Source: Shinella yambaruensis
GTDB lineage: Bacteria; Pseudomonadota; Alphaproteobacteria; Rhizobiales; Rhizobiaceae
Reading direction: 5' to 3'
DNA: 64,000 nucleotides
Assembly (NCBI RefSeq): GCF_022899355.1
Contig: NZ_JALJCK010000005.1
Span: 62,001-126,000 of the forward strand
In this document: positions 28,964-37,624 of the stretch, piece after piece
Numbering within the stretch: position 1 is the first letter of the stretch
Layout: every line of letters begins with the position of its first letter
Made by a program: the position numbers and the translations under genes
The notes under the pieces: generated by a model
What the model was told of the DNA's origin: nothing
The model's input: only the letters and a program-made list of their open reading frames with translations
Databases searched by the model: none

Positions 28964-29875
28964 CTACTCCGCCCGTGTCGGATGAACGGAAACGCCCTTG
29001 CCAAAGTGACGTTCGAGAAAATGCTGGCCGACCATCAGCAGGCTGGTGATCGCAAGATACCAGGTACCCGCGACCAGCAGGAGCGGGATCGGCAGGTACA
29101 GCCTGTTGGAAATCGCGTTGGTCGCGAAGGTCAGGTCCAGCGTGAACGGTACCGCGAGCACGAGCGACGTCATCTTCAGCATGCCGATCGTTTCATTGCC
29201 TGTCGGCGGGATGATCACGCGCATCGCCTGCGGCATCAGGATCCGCATCCAGATTTTTCCGGGTTTCATCCCGAGTGCCTGGGCGGCCTCGGCCTGCCCT
29301 CTGTCGAGGGAGTTGAAGCCCGCGCGGAAGATTTCCGTGAGATAGGCGGACTCGTTGAAACCAAGGCCGAGGATCGCGGCCATGGCCGGCGTGAGGATGT
29401 ACTTCGTCTCGACACTGACGATCTCTGGCCCGAACGGAATTGCAAGGCTGAGATTGGGGAAGAGAACGGCAAAGAGGCCCCAGAATAGCAGCTGGGTGTA
29501 GATCGGTGTGCCCCGGAAGAACCACACCCAACCATAGGCGATGCCGCGAAGAACAGGGTTATCGCTGTCTCGCATGACAACGAGCAGGCCAGCGACAACG
29601 ATCGCTACGGTCATGGCAACAACCGTCAGCAGAAGTGTCCATCCCACGCCCCGAATGACCTGCGGCGAAAAAAGGTACGTCAAGTACACATCCCAATGGA
29701 AGTTGGGATTGACCGAAACCGCCTGGCCGATCTGCAGGGCGAGAATGGCAAAGACCGCGACCGCGAGCCAGCGGCCGGGATGACGGCGCGGAACCACGAT
29801 GTTTCGCGTGATCGCTGGCTTCTCTACGGCGACCGGCTTGAAGCCGGTCGCAATGTTTTCAACATCGGAAGCCAT
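28964..29875 (-). CDS. Amino-acid ABC transporter permease
   Basis: 303-residue HisM/GlnP-type permease. Its N-terminal tail of about 35 residues is followed by five or six spans and the coupling motif [39 protein letters not shown] is the usual opening of the transmembrane domain. Only one permease gene is present, so it probably forms a homodimer. It lies between the SBP and ATPase genes with 4-nt gaps on both sides, one tight operon. Confidence 0.9.
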   Translation of the reverse strand: MASDVENIATGFKPVAVEKPAITRNIVVPRRHPGRWLAVAVFAILALQIGQAVSVNPNFHWDVYLTYLFSPQVIRGVGWTLLLTVVAMTVAIVVAGLLVVMRDSDNPVLRGIAYGWVWFFRGTPIYTQLLFWGLFAVLFPNLSLAIPFGPEIVSVETKYILTPAMAAILGLGFNESAYLTEIFRAGFNSLDRGQAEAAQALGMKPGKIWMRILMPQAMRVIIPPTGNETIGMLKMTSLVLAVPFTLDLTFATNAISNRLYLPIPLLLVAGTWYLAITSLLMVGQHFLERHFGKGVSVHPTRAE

Positions 29876-29879
29876 GAGC

Positions 29880-30776
29880 TCAGATCTTGACTTCAGGGTT
29901 CACGAGCGCCTTGTCGACGATAACGGAGCCGACGCCCCAGGTGTCGAGCAGGGCCTTGTAGGTGCCGTCTGCAATCAGGGAATTGATGGTGTCTGCAATG
30001 AGTTGCGTCAGTTCCATGTCTGCCTTTGCAACGGCGATCCCGTTCGGACCGTGCTTGCTCAGCGCGCCGCCGGCCGGCTTGAGAGTTTCAAAGGCTCCGC
30101 TCGACTGTTTGGCAGCATAACCGATGCCGGCCTCACCAGAGACCGTTGCGTCCGCGCCGCCCGCAGCGACGCGGGTCAGCGCTTCAGGCTGCTTGGAGAA
30201 TGGCAAAATCTCGATTTCGGCTTTGCCAGCCTGCTTGCAAAGATCATTTTCGGCGATGACTGCCTTTTCGTGGTAGCTGCCGGACTGGATGGCAATCTTG
30301 CGGCCGCAAATATCGGCTGGGTCGAACTTAGTCGGGTTGCCGGCCTTGACGGCCCACATGCTGCCCGTGTCGGCATAACTGACGAAATTGACCGCTTTCA
30401 TACGCTCGTTCGTGATCGAAAAAGCAGAAACGCCGATGTCGAACTTGGTTCCGAGAGCGGGCAGAATGGCCTCGAAGGCCGAGGTCTGAAAGTCGATCTT
30501 GACGCCGAGCTTCTTGCCGATCGCGTTGGCAATATCGACGTCGATGCCTTCCGGCGTCTGCCCATCCTTCTCGCTCAGGAATTCCCAGGGTGCATAGGCG
30601 GTGTCCGACCCTATGGTCAGGACGCCGGCCGCCTTGATTTTTTCGGGCAAACGGGAGGCCAAGACCTCCTCGACCTTGATCGCCGAGGTGTCGAAACTCT
30701 GAGCAAAGCTTTGACCGCTCAAGGCAGTCAAAGCGAAGGCGGTGACAATTGAAACATGAGTCAGGATCTTGATCAT
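29880..30776 (-). CDS. Amino-acid ABC transporter substrate-binding protein
   Basis: 298-residue family-3 binding protein. A Sec signal peptide (MIKILTHVSIVTAFALTALS ... GQSFAQ) is followed by GVLTIGSDTAYAPWEFLSEK, DGQTPEGIDVDIANAIGKKL, FDIGVSAFSITNERMKAV and QSGSYHEKAV, the standard SBP_bac_3 core. GGGGAA precedes ATG 30776. It heads the importer operon. Two acidic or aromatic residues in the pocket would decide charge preference but cannot be read reliably without a model. Substrate presumably the compound degraded by the neighbouring M20/PLP/aspartase-like enzymes. Confidence 0.9.
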   Translation of the reverse strand: MIKILTHVSIVTAFALTALSGQSFAQSFDTSAIKVEEVLASRLPEKIKAAGVLTIGSDTAYAPWEFLSEKDGQTPEGIDVDIANAIGKKLGVKIDFQTSAFEAILPALGTKFDIGVSAFSITNERMKAVNFVSYADTGSMWAVKAGNPTKFDPADICGRKIAIQSGSYHEKAVIAENDLCKQAGKAEIEILPFSKQPEALTRVAAGGADATVSGEAGIGYAAKQSSGAFETLKPAGGALSKHGPNGIAVAKADMELTQLIADTINSLIADGTYKALLDTWGVGSVIVDKALVNPEVKI

Positions 30777-30941
30777 TTTTGTTCCCCATCTTGTTTGCGG
30801 CGGACCGGGTGACGCTTGGGAGGACCGACGTCTCCCTCGTCCGACACGCGCACTATGGGATGAGCGCAGCAGGTCGTCCAATAATAAGATCGGCCCACTC
30901 TATTCCAACAGGTTATTGGGTGACGCGCCGAAATCAGGCCG

Positions 30942-30969
30942 TTGACTTGCGCTGACTGTTGGCTACGGT
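30942..30969 (+). promoter_or_regulatory. Sigma70-type promoter for the cobalamin riboswitch RNA
   Basis: TTGACT at 30942-30947 and TACGGT at 30964-30969 are separated by 16 nt. The predicted start (about 30975) falls right at the P1 stem of the riboswitch, which supports the assignment. Confidence 0.5.
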
Positions 30970-30972
30970 GTC

Positions 30973-31172
30973 TTCGATGGTTCCTGACATGCCAAGCGAC
31001 GTCAGGTGAAAAGGGAACACGGTGAGGACTACCCATCAGGGGCCGAGACCGTGACTGCCCCCGCAACTGTGAGCGGCGAGCAACCTCCAAAGACCACTGG
31101 TGAACCTCATTCGGGGCGCTGGGAAGGTGGAGGACGCGACGACCCGCAAGTCAGGAGACCTGCCATCACGAA
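30973..31172 (+). ncRNA. Cobalamin (B12) riboswitch
   Basis: All class I cobalamin-riboswitch landmarks occur in order. GTGAAAAGGGAA lies at 31006-31017, then ACACGGTG, the B12-box core CCCGCAACTGTGAGC around 31059-31073, CCACTGG at 31094-31100, GGGAAGG at 31121-31127, and GACCCGCAAGTCAGGAGACC ending near 31160. P1 can form between TTCGATGG (30973-30980) and CCATCACGAA (31163-31172). A short ACCGG/CCGGT hairpin (31182-31200) lies just before the AGGAG ribosome site of the DUF1636 gene. No U-run terminator is seen, so control is probably of translation initiation. It should repress the downstream metal-binding protein/transporter operon when adenosylcobalamin is plentiful. Confidence 0.95.
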
Positions 31173-31211
31173 TGAAACCGAACCGGGCGGGGAGTCCGGT
31201 CAGGAGCAGTG

Positions 31212-31649
31212 ATGGCGAAAGCATCTTCCCGGCCGGTGGCGACACCTGCCTATTGCGTGGTTCAATCCGCGCCGCATCAGATCCTTGTTTGCAAAGGCTG
31301 CAAACGGACGGAGCGTTACCGCCGGCCCGGCGGAACCATGATCGCGAACCTGCGCGCGTCCATTGCCGAAACGAGCCTCTCCGACCAGTTCGAGGTTACG
31401 GGAACCGCCTGCATGGGCGGCTGTGACCAGCCGTGCTCGGTCGCCGTTCGTGCTCCCGAAAAGGCGAGCTGGCTCTTCTTCAACCTCGATCCAATCGAGG
31501 ACGTGGCCGACATCGTGCGCTTTGCGCAGATCTATGCCCAGCTCGATGACGGCTGGTGCCGCTCCGTCGATCGACCCGGCAAGCTCGCAAGCAACATCCT
31601 GGCGCGCCTGCCGGCGATGATCTATCGCCCGGCGCATTCCACGTCATGA
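31212..31649 (+). CDS. DUF1636 predicted metal-binding protein
   Basis: 145-residue thioredoxin/2Fe-2S-ferredoxin-like small protein. Cysteines occur as ILVCKGCKRTERYRRPGGT and GTACMGGCDQPCSVAVR, the DUF1636 pattern of a predicted metal-binding protein. SD AGGAG lies 5 nt before ATG 31212 (a GTG directly precedes it). It is the first gene under the cobalamin riboswitch, which ties it to cobalt or corrinoid metabolism. A metal chaperone or redox role is inferred. Confidence 0.88.
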   Translation: MAKASSRPVATPAYCVVQSAPHQILVCKGCKRTERYRRPGGTMIANLRASIAETSLSDQFEVTGTACMGGCDQPCSVAVRAPEKASWLFFNLDPIEDVADIVRFAQIYAQLDDGWCRSVDRPGKLASNILARLPAMIYRPAHSTS

Positions 31650-31689
31650 CCCACGCAGCAACCAGCCCCTGCTATCGAAGGACCCCACG

Positions 31690-32367
31690 ATGGAACGTGT
31701 TGCCCCGACGACTGCCACCGCCATGTCAGAGCATTGGAATGCTCGGGCATGGAAGTTTGACGCCGCGGCGTCCCATCGGCGCGACGCCTCGTCATGGCGG
31801 GCAGTGTTTGAAGCCGCACTCGGCAGCAGGCCTCAGGACGTCGTCGATCTAGGGTGCGGGACCGGAGCGTGCGCGCTCCTCGCGGCGAGCCTCGGCCATC
31901 GTGTCACGGCCGTCGATGGCTCTCTCGAAATGCTTTCTCATGGGAGAACCGCTGCTGCCGAGGCCGGCCTTGAGATCGACTTCATCCACTCGACCATGGA
32001 CGAAGCGAAGCTTCCGGCGTCGAGTACCGATATCGTCACGATACGCAATGTCCTGTGGACGCTCGAAAACCCGCCGGCCGCACTGGCCCTGGCGCGCGAA
32101 ATCCTCCGGCCAGGCGGCAAACTTCTGCTGTCGGATGGGCTTTGGTATCGCCAACGCGTCAACAACAGTCGCGAAATCTTCGGGACAAACCTGCCCTTCT
32201 ATAACGGTCTGACCGAGACCGATGCGCGTGCGCTGATCGCTGGCGCGGGCTTCCGCTCCGTTGAAAGCTGGCGCCACCTGATGCCCGGCGACCCTTACGG
32301 CTCCGTTTATGACGATCCGGATACCCCGATCACCTTCTTCGTTCTCACCGCAATCGCTCCGGAGTGA
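31690..32367 (+). CDS. Class I SAM-dependent methyltransferase
   Basis: 225-residue methyltransferase. Motif I DVVDLGCGTGACALLAAS (about residues 50-67), acidic VTAVDGSLEML and post-motif TRNVLWTLENPPAALALARE-like region fit the Methyltransf_11/UbiE-like fold. The methyl acceptor is unknown. It lies in a cobalamin-riboswitch operon between DUF1636 and a nickel/peptide-type SBP, where a methylated metal chelator or corrinoid fragment is conceivable. It is not one of the recognisable Cob precorrin methyltransferases. Confidence 0.85.
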   Translation: MERVAPTTATAMSEHWNARAWKFDAAASHRRDASSWRAVFEAALGSRPQDVVDLGCGTGACALLAASLGHRVTAVDGSLEMLSHGRTAAAEAGLEIDFIHSTMDEAKLPASSTDIVTIRNVLWTLENPPAALALAREILRPGGKLLLSDGLWYRQRVNNSREIFGTNLPFYNGLTETDARALIAGAGFRSVESWRHLMPGDPYGSVYDDPDTPITFFVLTAIAPE

Positions 32368-32372
32368 TTTTC

Positions 32373-33905
32373 ATGTCTCGCAATCTTTGGTTTTCCGCTT
32401 TCGTAACGGCGATGCTCGTCTCCCCCTTTTCCGTCTTTGCGCAGGAGGAGCTTCGCGTCGTGGAGCCGTTCCAGCTGCAACGGCTCGATACCCAGACCGG
32501 GGGGTTCCAGCTTCGCGCCAACGGCGTCACGGAGACGCTGGTACAGACGAATCCGGAGGCGGCGGTGCTGCCGGCGCTGGCCGAGCGCTGGGAGACATCG
32601 GCCGATGGCCTGAAATGGACTTTCTTCCTGCGCCCCAACGTCACCTTCCACGACGGAACCGCGATGACGCCGGAGGCCGTCGCGGCATCCTTCAAGGCGC
32701 TCCTTCCGACCGGCAACCTTATCAAGAACGCCAAGGTCAAGGATGTCAGCGCCGGTGACGGGACCGTGACATTCACGCTTGAGCAACCGTTCGCGCCATT
32801 CCTTGCCTACCTCCTGGACCCCGCCGTTCCGGTTCTTGCGCCCTCGTCGTTCGCTTCAAGCGGAGAACTCACGGCTATCGTGGCGACAGGACCGTACAGA
32901 ATCGAAAAAGCGGAACTCCCGCAGGGCCTCGATCTGGTTCGGCATGACAGCTATTGGGGTGACGTCGCGAAAATCGAGCGTGTCCGCGTGGATGGCATAC
33001 CGAACCCTGAGACCCGCGTGAACATCGCGCTGGCAGGTGAAGGCGATCTGGTGCTGGAAATCCCGACGACGGCCGTCTCGCGTATCGACCGCTCCGGAGA
33101 GACGCACATCGTCCGTGCACCGGTGCCTCGGGTCGTCATGATGCTGGTCAATGTCAAAAAACCGCAGTTCGCCGATGTCGAGATTCGCCGCGCGCTCAGC
33201 TTTGCCGTCGACAGACAAGCAATCGCCCGGACGATCATGGGCAACGAGGACCTTGCCGCGAACCAGTATTTCCCGCCCGCGATGAAGGGATGGCATTTTG
33301 AGGATTTCAAGCCGCAAACGCTCAACGTCGCCGAGGCGAACCGTATCCTCGACGAGCTCGGCTGGAAACCGGGGGCAGACGGGATCCGTGAAAAGGATGG
33401 CACGCGCTTCGCCGGCATGATGCGGACATTCCCGCAACGCGCATACCTGCCCGTGATTGCCGAGGCACTCCAGGCCCAGTTAAAGGCGATCGGCTTTGAC
33501 CTCTCCATCCAGGTCGGGGAATCCAGCCTTATCCCGGAAGCACAGAACGATGGGACGCTCGAGTTGGGACTAGGCATCCGCACCATGATCTACCAGGTGC
33601 CGGATCCGGTGGCGCGCCTCACCAGCGACTTTGCGACCGACGAACCCAGCACAGATGCGACCGGAGCCACCGGATGGAAGAGCGAGGAGATGCGGGCAGC
33701 CGTTGCCGCATACAATCTCACGACCGATCCGGAGGCTCGCCTGCCGCTTCAGCGCGAGATGGCTGAAATCCTGCAGAACGAACTTCCCGTCATCCCGATC
33801 ACGTTCACCGATGAGAAATACGCCGTCTCGGAGCGGCTGGAAGGCTTTGTTGCCGACCCGGTGATGCAGACGCGACCGCTCAATCATTTGTCGTTCAAGG
33901 ACTGA
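32373..33905 (+). CDS. ABC transporter substrate-binding protein, family 5 (NikA/DppA-like)
   Basis: 510-residue periplasmic binding protein. The Sec signal MSRNLWFSAFVTAMLVSPFS ends near VFAQEE. GVTETLVQTNPEAAVLPALA and ERWETSADGLKWTFFLRPNV, with FHDGTAMTPEAVAASF, are hallmarks of SBP_bac_5. No lipobox cysteine. It starts 5 nt after the methyltransferase stop, with CGGAG 8 nt before the ATG. Family members bind peptides, nickel, opine-type metallophores or haem; riboswitch control points to cobalt, a cobalt complex or a corrinoid precursor. Confidence 0.88.
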   Translation: MSRNLWFSAFVTAMLVSPFSVFAQEELRVVEPFQLQRLDTQTGGFQLRANGVTETLVQTNPEAAVLPALAERWETSADGLKWTFFLRPNVTFHDGTAMTPEAVAASFKALLPTGNLIKNAKVKDVSAGDGTVTFTLEQPFAPFLAYLLDPAVPVLAPSSFASSGELTAIVATGPYRIEKAELPQGLDLVRHDSYWGDVAKIERVRVDGIPNPETRVNIALAGEGDLVLEIPTTAVSRIDRSGETHIVRAPVPRVVMMLVNVKKPQFADVEIRRALSFAVDRQAIARTIMGNEDLAANQYFPPAMKGWHFEDFKPQTLNVAEANRILDELGWKPGADGIREKDGTRFAGMMRTFPQRAYLPVIAEALQAQLKAIGFDLSIQVGESSLIPEAQNDGTLELGLGIRTMIYQVPDPVARLTSDFATDEPSTDATGATGWKSEEMRAAVAAYNLTTDPEARLPLQREMAEILQNELPVIPITFTDEKYAVSERLEGFVADPVMQTRPLNHLSFKD

Positions 33906-33908
33906 TCC

Positions 33909-34883
33909 ATGCAGCGCGCGGTTCGTCACGCCGTTCCGCGCGCTGTTTTGCGCCGGGTTCTTGAGGCTCTCTCGGTCGCGTTGATCCTCGCGACGATCTG
34001 CTTTGCGCTTCTTCACGCCATTCCCGGCGACATGGCGCTGAGGATCGCCGTCGGCCAGTTGGGAACGGAAAATATGTCTCCAGCGGCGGTCGAGCAGATC
34101 CGCGACGCCGAGATGCTGTCTCGCCCTCTCCTCGTGCAGTATTTCGACTGGCTGAAGGCGGTCGCCACCGGTGATATCGGGCGCTCCTTCGTTTCCGGCC
34201 GGCCCGTGGCCGAGGAACTTCGGCAGGCTGGCGGATACACCCTGCGGCTCGCAGTTATCGCCTGGCTGCTCTCCTATGCATTGGCTTTGCCGCTTGGTAT
34301 CGCGGCCGGTCTCAAGCCCGATGGCGCGATCGATCGGGCAACGGCATTCGCCGCGGCGGCCTTTTCATCGTTGCCGACCTTCCTGATCGGGATCGCACTC
34401 ATCTCGATCTTCGTACTCGCACTCAACCTGCTTCCGCCAGCAGGGTATCGACGACCTGAGCATCTCGTCCTTCCAGCCATCACGCTGGCCCTGGGGCTGA
34501 TGGCGCCGTCTATGCGGGTCATACGCGATGCTGTCGCTGAAGTGCAGGCCTCAGCCTACATGACCTATGCTCATGTGAGAGGGTTTGGCAAAGCCAAAGC
34601 CTTCATACGGCATGGCCTGCGAAACGCGAGCGTTCCGATCGTCACCTTCGCGGCGCTTCAGTTTGCCTATCTCATGGACGGCTTTTTTGTCGTGGAGACC
34701 TTGTTCAATTTTCCGGGGATCGGGAACGCGATGGTATCGGCGCTGCTTGCACGCGATGTCCCAGTCGTCATGGGTTGTGCGCTTCTGATCGGCACCACCT
34801 TCGCGGCAATCAGCCTTGCCGCTGACCTCATTTGCATGTGGATGGATCCCCGGCTTGTGGATGAGGGCCATGGCAGCCGTTGA
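33909..34883 (+). CDS. ABC transporter permease (NikB/DppB-like)
   Basis: 324-residue permease with about six spans. The N-terminal domain motif FALLHAIPGDMA, the YFDWLKAVATGDIGRSFVSG signature, and the ETLFNFPGIGNAMVSAL C-terminal motif are diagnostic of the DppB/NikB subunit. It starts 3 nt after the SBP stop and overlaps the next permease by 14 nt. Confidence 0.9.
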   Translation: MQRAVRHAVPRAVLRRVLEALSVALILATICFALLHAIPGDMALRIAVGQLGTENMSPAAVEQIRDAEMLSRPLLVQYFDWLKAVATGDIGRSFVSGRPVAEELRQAGGYTLRLAVIAWLLSYALALPLGIAAGLKPDGAIDRATAFAAAAFSSLPTFLIGIALISIFVLALNLLPPAGYRRPEHLVLPAITLALGLMAPSMRVIRDAVAEVQASAYMTYAHVRGFGKAKAFIRHGLRNASVPIVTFAALQFAYLMDGFFVVETLFNFPGIGNAMVSALLARDVPVVMGCALLIGTTFAAISLAADLICMWMDPRLVDEGHGSR

Positions 34884-35658
34884 TCAGCGCCTTCTTTGGA
34901 CGATCGGGGCGGCTACGGCGGTGACGATTGTTACGATCGCCGTGATCATCGGCCGCGATCCTCTCCATCAGGACCTCGCGGTTGCCCTCGCGCCGCCATC
35001 CATGCTGTTTCCGCTCGGAACCGACCATCTGGGTCGCGACGTGTTCGCTCGCCTCTTCCATGCACTACCCCGCTCTATCGGCATCGCGACGTCAGCGATG
35101 GCAGCGGCGGTGACCATCGGGACCTTGGTCGGGCTAGCCGCCGCGGTCTCCAACCGCCTTGTCGATGCAGCGATGATGCGCCTCACCGACCTCGCGCTTG
35201 CGTTCCCTGGACTACTTCTCGCAATGGTACTGGCAGGGCTGATGGGTGGCGGAATGCTGCCGGTTCTCGTCGGTATTGCGCTGGGGCAGTGGCCCCAGTT
35301 CGCCAGGATGACGCGGAGTGTCGCAGCCGCCGCCATGACCGAGGCGCATGTCGAGGCGTCGCGTCTGGCTGGTCTCGCAGGATGGCGGATCCTCTTGCGA
35401 CAGGTCATGCCGCGGGTTCTGATCCATACAGCGTCACTTGCGGCGCTGGGCGTCGGTGGCGCGGTCTTGACGATCTCTTCACTGGGCTTCCTGGGACTTG
35501 GGTTGCAACCGCCCACGCCGGAATGGGGCGCGATGATCACGGAGCTCCTGCCCTATATGGACGTCGCGCCAGTACAGATCGCAGCCCCCTGTGTCGCGCT
35601 GTTCGTGACCGTGCTCACCTGCATGATCGCCGGGCGACGACTGGCCGAGGCAATATGA
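34870..35658 (+). CDS. ABC transporter permease (NikC/DppC-like)
   Basis: 262-residue permease. LFPLGTDHLGRDVFARLFHA is the conserved DppC/NikC motif. The coupling segment VEASRLAGLAGWRILLRQVM and SSLGFLGLGLQPPTPEWGAM are also typical. ATG 34870 lies inside the end of the preceding permease gene; ATG 34861 is nearly as likely. Its stop overlaps the ATPase start (ATGA). It forms the heterodimeric channel with the NikB-like protein. Confidence 0.9.
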   Translation: MAAVDQRLLWTIGAATAVTIVTIAVIIGRDPLHQDLAVALAPPSMLFPLGTDHLGRDVFARLFHALPRSIGIATSAMAAAVTIGTLVGLAAAVSNRLVDAAMMRLTDLALAFPGLLLAMVLAGLMGGGMLPVLVGIALGQWPQFARMTRSVAAAAMTEAHVEASRLAGLAGWRILLRQVMPRVLIHTASLAALGVGGAVLTISSLGFLGLGLQPPTPEWGAMITELLPYMDVAPVQIAAPCVALFVTVLTCMIAGRRLAEAI

Positions 35659-37058
35659 TGCGGGCGATATTACGAGTTTGTGATCTCTCGGTACGGGATC
35701 AAAAAGGCACGCTGCTGGTCGAAGCCGTCAGCTTCGCAATTCCGCAGGCAGGCGCCGTTGTTCTGATAGGCGAAACAGGTAGCGGCAAGAGCCTCGTCGC
35801 GCAGGCGGTGCTCGGCCTGGTCCCGGAGGGACTGAGCGTGCAAGGACGCATCGAGTTCGATGGACGTACCGTCGAACTATCGGATCGGGCGGCTTTGCGA
35901 CAGTATTGGGCAAACCACCTGGCGCTTGTGCCGCAAGAACCGCGAGCAGCACTCGATCCGACAATGCGCGTGCTGCCGCAGATCACTGGTTTGGCAAAAC
36001 AGGCACATGCGCATCAGGCGATGACGAGCCTGAGCCTCCGTGCCTCGGTTGGGCGGCAGTATCCGTTCATGTTGTCGGGCGGCATGGCTCAACGTGTTCT
36101 GGTTGCCGGGGCATTGACGACGCAGGCGCCTGTCGTCATCGCCGACGAGCCGACCAAAGGCCTGGATGATGATCGGGTCGAAGAGACTGTCTCACGCATC
36201 CGACAACTCCTCGACCATGGCCGGGCGGTGTTGGCAATCACACACGACATACGCGTCGCGCGTGGCCTTGGCGGCCATATAGGTGTGATGCGCGCCGGCC
36301 GGATGTTGGAACAGGGGCCTGTGGAAGAGGTGATACTGGCACCGCGCCACGCCTATACCCGGGCGTGGCTTGATGCAGATCCCGATCGGTGGCCCCGACG
36401 CACGGCGCAACGCATCGCCGAGCCGGTGCTCCACGCCCAAAAGCTCACCTATGCGGTCGGTGATCGCAGATTATTCCAGGACTTAAGTCTGACGCTCCTC
36501 CGGGGGAGCATCACAGCCATAACGGGTCCGAGCGGTTGCGGCAAAACGATGTTGGGCAATGTGCTCCTCGGCCTCGCGCGACCGCACGCAGGCACGGTGC
36601 GATGGTGCGACGGCACTGATCCGCACCGTGTCCGTCGACCTGCCTTACGCGCGCGTTTTCAGAAGTTACATCAGGATCCAGCTTCGGCGTTCATGCCGGG
36701 GCGTGTGTTGAGACGTCAGCTTGAGGACCTCAAACCTGTGCTACCGTTCGGATGCCTGGCACGCGACCTGCCACCCCTTCTCGATCGGTTGGCGGTTCAA
36801 CCATCGCTTCTCGAACGGCGACCGGACGAGGTTTCCGGTGGAGAACTGCAACGCATCGCAATCGCTCGCATCCTCCTGTTCAAACCGTATTGCCTGGTCG
36901 CCGATGAACCGACATCGCGGCTTGATCCACTGGTGCAGCGCGAAGTGACAGAGCTTCTGCGAACCCTGGTTGACGAGCAGGATATGAGCCTTGTTCTTAC
37001 AAGCCACGATAAACGATTGGTCCGGGCGGTTGCTCACGACGTCATTGATCTCCAGTAA
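35655..37058 (+). CDS. Fused dual-ATPase of nickel/peptide-type ABC importer (NikD-NikE/DppD-DppF fusion)
   Basis: 467-residue protein with two complete ABC cassettes in one chain. The first has GETGSGKSLVAQAVLGLVPE, LSGGMAQRVLVAGAL and VVIADEPTKGLDDD. The second has GPSGCGKTMLGNVLLGLARP, VSGGELQRIAIARIL and CLVADEPTSRLDP. Normally these are two separate genes. Each cassette is compact, and the C-terminal oligopeptide-binding tail usual after DppD/DppF is missing or very short. ATG overlaps the stop of the permease gene. Completes the riboswitch-controlled importer. Confidence 0.9.
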   Translation: MMRAILRVCDLSVRDQKGTLLVEAVSFAIPQAGAVVLIGETGSGKSLVAQAVLGLVPEGLSVQGRIEFDGRTVELSDRAALRQYWANHLALVPQEPRAALDPTMRVLPQITGLAKQAHAHQAMTSLSLRASVGRQYPFMLSGGMAQRVLVAGALTTQAPVVIADEPTKGLDDDRVEETVSRIRQLLDHGRAVLAITHDIRVARGLGGHIGVMRAGRMLEQGPVEEVILAPRHAYTRAWLDADPDRWPRRTAQRIAEPVLHAQKLTYAVGDRRLFQDLSLTLLRGSITAITGPSGCGKTMLGNVLLGLARPHAGTVRWCDGTDPHRVRRPALRARFQKLHQDPASAFMPGRVLRRQLEDLKPVLPFGCLARDLPPLLDRLAVQPSLLERRPDEVSGGELQRIAIARILLFKPYCLVADEPTSRLDPLVQREVTELLRTLVDEQDMSLVLTSHDKRLVRAVAHDVIDLQ

Positions 37059-37231
37059 AACTCGCGAAATGCGGCCTGCCCTCTGATCATGCGGGACGTT
37101 CATCACCGGACACGCTATTCGCTCTTGATGGGATACGAACCAAGCTCTCCGCCAATTCATCTGCTGGTGTTTCGCTTTTCCGAGATCAAATCGGGCCAGC
37201 CTCATCAAAGTCTAAGCAGGGAGAATCCGCC

Positions 37232-37477
37232 CTAAGCGGCCGCCTGCGCCAGGTGTAAACTCCGATACCGGCCGTTCTTGCGGGCGATCAGCTCGGCATG
37301 GCTGCCGCTCTCGACGATGCGGCCGTCGTCGACGACGAGGATGCGGTCGGCGTTCGCGATGGTGGCCAGGCGATGGGCGATGACCAGCGTGGTGCGGCCG
37401 GCCGAGAGCTCGGCGAGCGACTGCTGGATCGCCCGCTCCGTCTGCGTATCGAGCGCCGAGGTCGCCTCGTCGAGGAC
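37232..37477 (-). pseudogene. 3' remnant of an ABC exporter (MsbA-like permease/ATPase)
   Basis: Only the last 80 or so residues remain, from the Walker B aspartate onward: [20 protein letters not shown], then [18 protein letters not shown] and [20 protein letters not shown]. This is the C-terminal ATPase end of a fused exporter (MsbA or HlyB class). Everything upstream, including Walker A and the membrane domain, is missing. The break coincides with the edge of a tRNA 3'-end fragment, so an integration or deletion event probably cut the gene. No start codon or ribosome site accompanies the fragment. Confidence 0.75.
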
Positions 37478-37486
37478 GTGGGGGTC

Positions 37487-37514
37487 GAGTGTTCGAACCA
37501 CTCCACTCCAACCA
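37487..37514 (+). other. tRNA 3'-end fragment (T-arm plus acceptor 3' strand), candidate attachment site
   Basis: GAGTG-TTCGAAC-CACTC forms a canonical 5-bp T stem with a 7-nt T loop (T54 T55 C56, A58, G53-C61 pair). It is followed by CACTCCA as the acceptor 3' strand, A as discriminator, and CCA. No D or anticodon arm is found upstream, where the ABC exporter remnant begins instead. The ending resembles tRNA-Pro 3' ends (C-ACTCCG-ACCA) with one change. Integrative elements often use tRNA 3' ends, so this may be one att end of a lost or flanking element. Confidence 0.6.
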
Positions 37515-37624
37515 GCGAAAATCCTTTTAAGACAATGGTTTACAGCCATCCCGAGGGCTGGCAGAAATCTCCCCGCGCGAAAACTGGCAGAAACCCCTTG
37601 CGGGATGCGTGGCGGTTGAATCGA

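Noticed and set aside
30878-30919. CCAATAA-N28-TTATTGG inverted repeat upstream of the amino-acid SBP
   Set aside because: Seven-base AT-rich arms with a long spacer are weak evidence. It could be an operator but chance is likely enough.
34896-35654. N-terminal extension of the fused ATPase frame
   Set aside because: Overlaps the permease gene in another frame; the ATGA overlap gives a natural start.
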